NCBI GenBank assembly: GCA_963585895.1
Contig: OY757921.1
Location: forward strand, 86,161,177-86,225,176
Direction of reading: 5' to 3'
Origin: Sepioteuthis lessoniana
Lineage: Eukaryota > Mollusca > Cephalopoda > Myopsida > Loliginidae
DNA: 64,000 nucleotides
The notes below the pieces were generated by a model. The model was not told the DNA's origin. It did no database searches and was given only the letters and a program-made list of their open reading frames with translations. The translations under genes were made by a program, and so were the position numbers. This document shows positions 63,626 through 64,000 of the stretch, one piece after another; position 1 is the stretch's first letter; each line of letters begins with the position of its first letter.

Positions 63626-64000
63626 GCGCTCTTGATCGATAAACTTAAATTAAGATAACAAAAACTAAAAAAATAAAATGCTTGTAAAAGAAATTAAATT
63701 GAATGTATGAGTTTTGTTGTTACTTGATCTCCATTAGCTTTTGCTAGAAAATACTGATTTGAAAACCTAACGACATGAAAATAATAATGTGGCTTCCATT
63801 AAACATCTCCTGTTTAATCAAACATATGTGTCTCAGAAATGCTTTCCGGATATCCGTATGTACACGACATTAAACATTAAACATTGATCGAGTCGGTATC
63901 CAACCTATCTCGCAATTCTTCCATCTCTGTCAACAGACATTTCCTTCTCACATCACAGGAGGCAGCCTTCCGTTTCTGTCTACTGAACTCAGTCAATAAC
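63626..64000. other. No gene seen
   Basis: AT-rich sequence up to the window edge. Confidence 0.4.

Overview
This window looks like non-coding DNA from an animal nuclear genome. I find no host gene, intact tRNA or rRNA gene, bacterial feature or CRISPR array that I can support. It is AT-rich, crowded with (TA)n, (CA)n, (GATA)n, (CT)n and (TTTC)n microsatellites, and built almost entirely from decayed transposable elements. The mix (RTE-like LINEs, several abundant tRNA-derived SINE families, mariner and other short TA-flanked DNA transposons, a Penelope-like RT fragment, solo LTRs) would suit a lophotrochozoan, possibly a mollusc such as a cephalopod. That is an inference from repeat style only.

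I use working names for the families. SINE-A (~290 bp) has a tRNA-like head, a core reading CCCTTGGGAAAGGTATGAA, and ends in GGGGTTGGTAAATA. SINE-B has another tRNA-like head, the same core, and a 3' tail around GGTTGATATGCCATAAAA. SINE-C has a third tRNA-like head and ends CCCTCGACTACGGTCGCCAA. SINE-D is a short family seen as an inverted pair. SINE-E has a tRNA-like segment followed by a hammerhead-like CTGAAGA...GAAA block. Element R is a composite: a head containing CAGTCGGCTGGGGCTGTAGA, a ~240-bp body, a variable number of ~55-bp (alpha) or ~65-bp (beta) tandem units, and the SINE-B-type tail ending in (CCAAA)n or (CCAA)n. U1 is a TA-flanked DNA transposon of about 545 bp.

Layout. 0-5 kb: R copies, two worn LINE 3' ends, a long TTTC/TTTA tract, and a 409-bp DNA transposon with ~90-bp terminal inverted repeats. 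6.5-11.4 kb: two large dead RTE-like LINE copies in opposite orientation, separated by a mariner remnant and a SINE-C fragment. 12.4-22.3 kb: microsatellites, U1 cut by mariner, a SINE-C cluster, an extended SINE-A, SINE-A inside SINE-B, and two inverted SINE structures. 23-32.4 kb: a field of R elements carrying inserted SINE-As and a solo LTR. 33-45 kb: intact U1, a Penelope-like RT fragment, two copies of a ~600-bp segment ending in a LINE foldback, a LINE cut by SINE-B and a solo LTR, and an R copy with a triplicated head. 46-54 kb: R carrying a 1,087-bp solo LTR and a clean 5'-truncated LINE, SINE-E copies, another LTR, and an 89-bp tandem array of the shared tail. 57-64 kb: a three-deep nest (SINE-A in R in U1), mariner copies, a 144-bp near-perfect palindrome and more SINE debris.

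Nothing here works as a pathway. The interest lies in how the elements relate: SINE families sharing a core and a 3' tail, insertions datable by target-site duplications, repeated foldbacks, and a SINE-like family with a hammerhead-ribozyme-like core.
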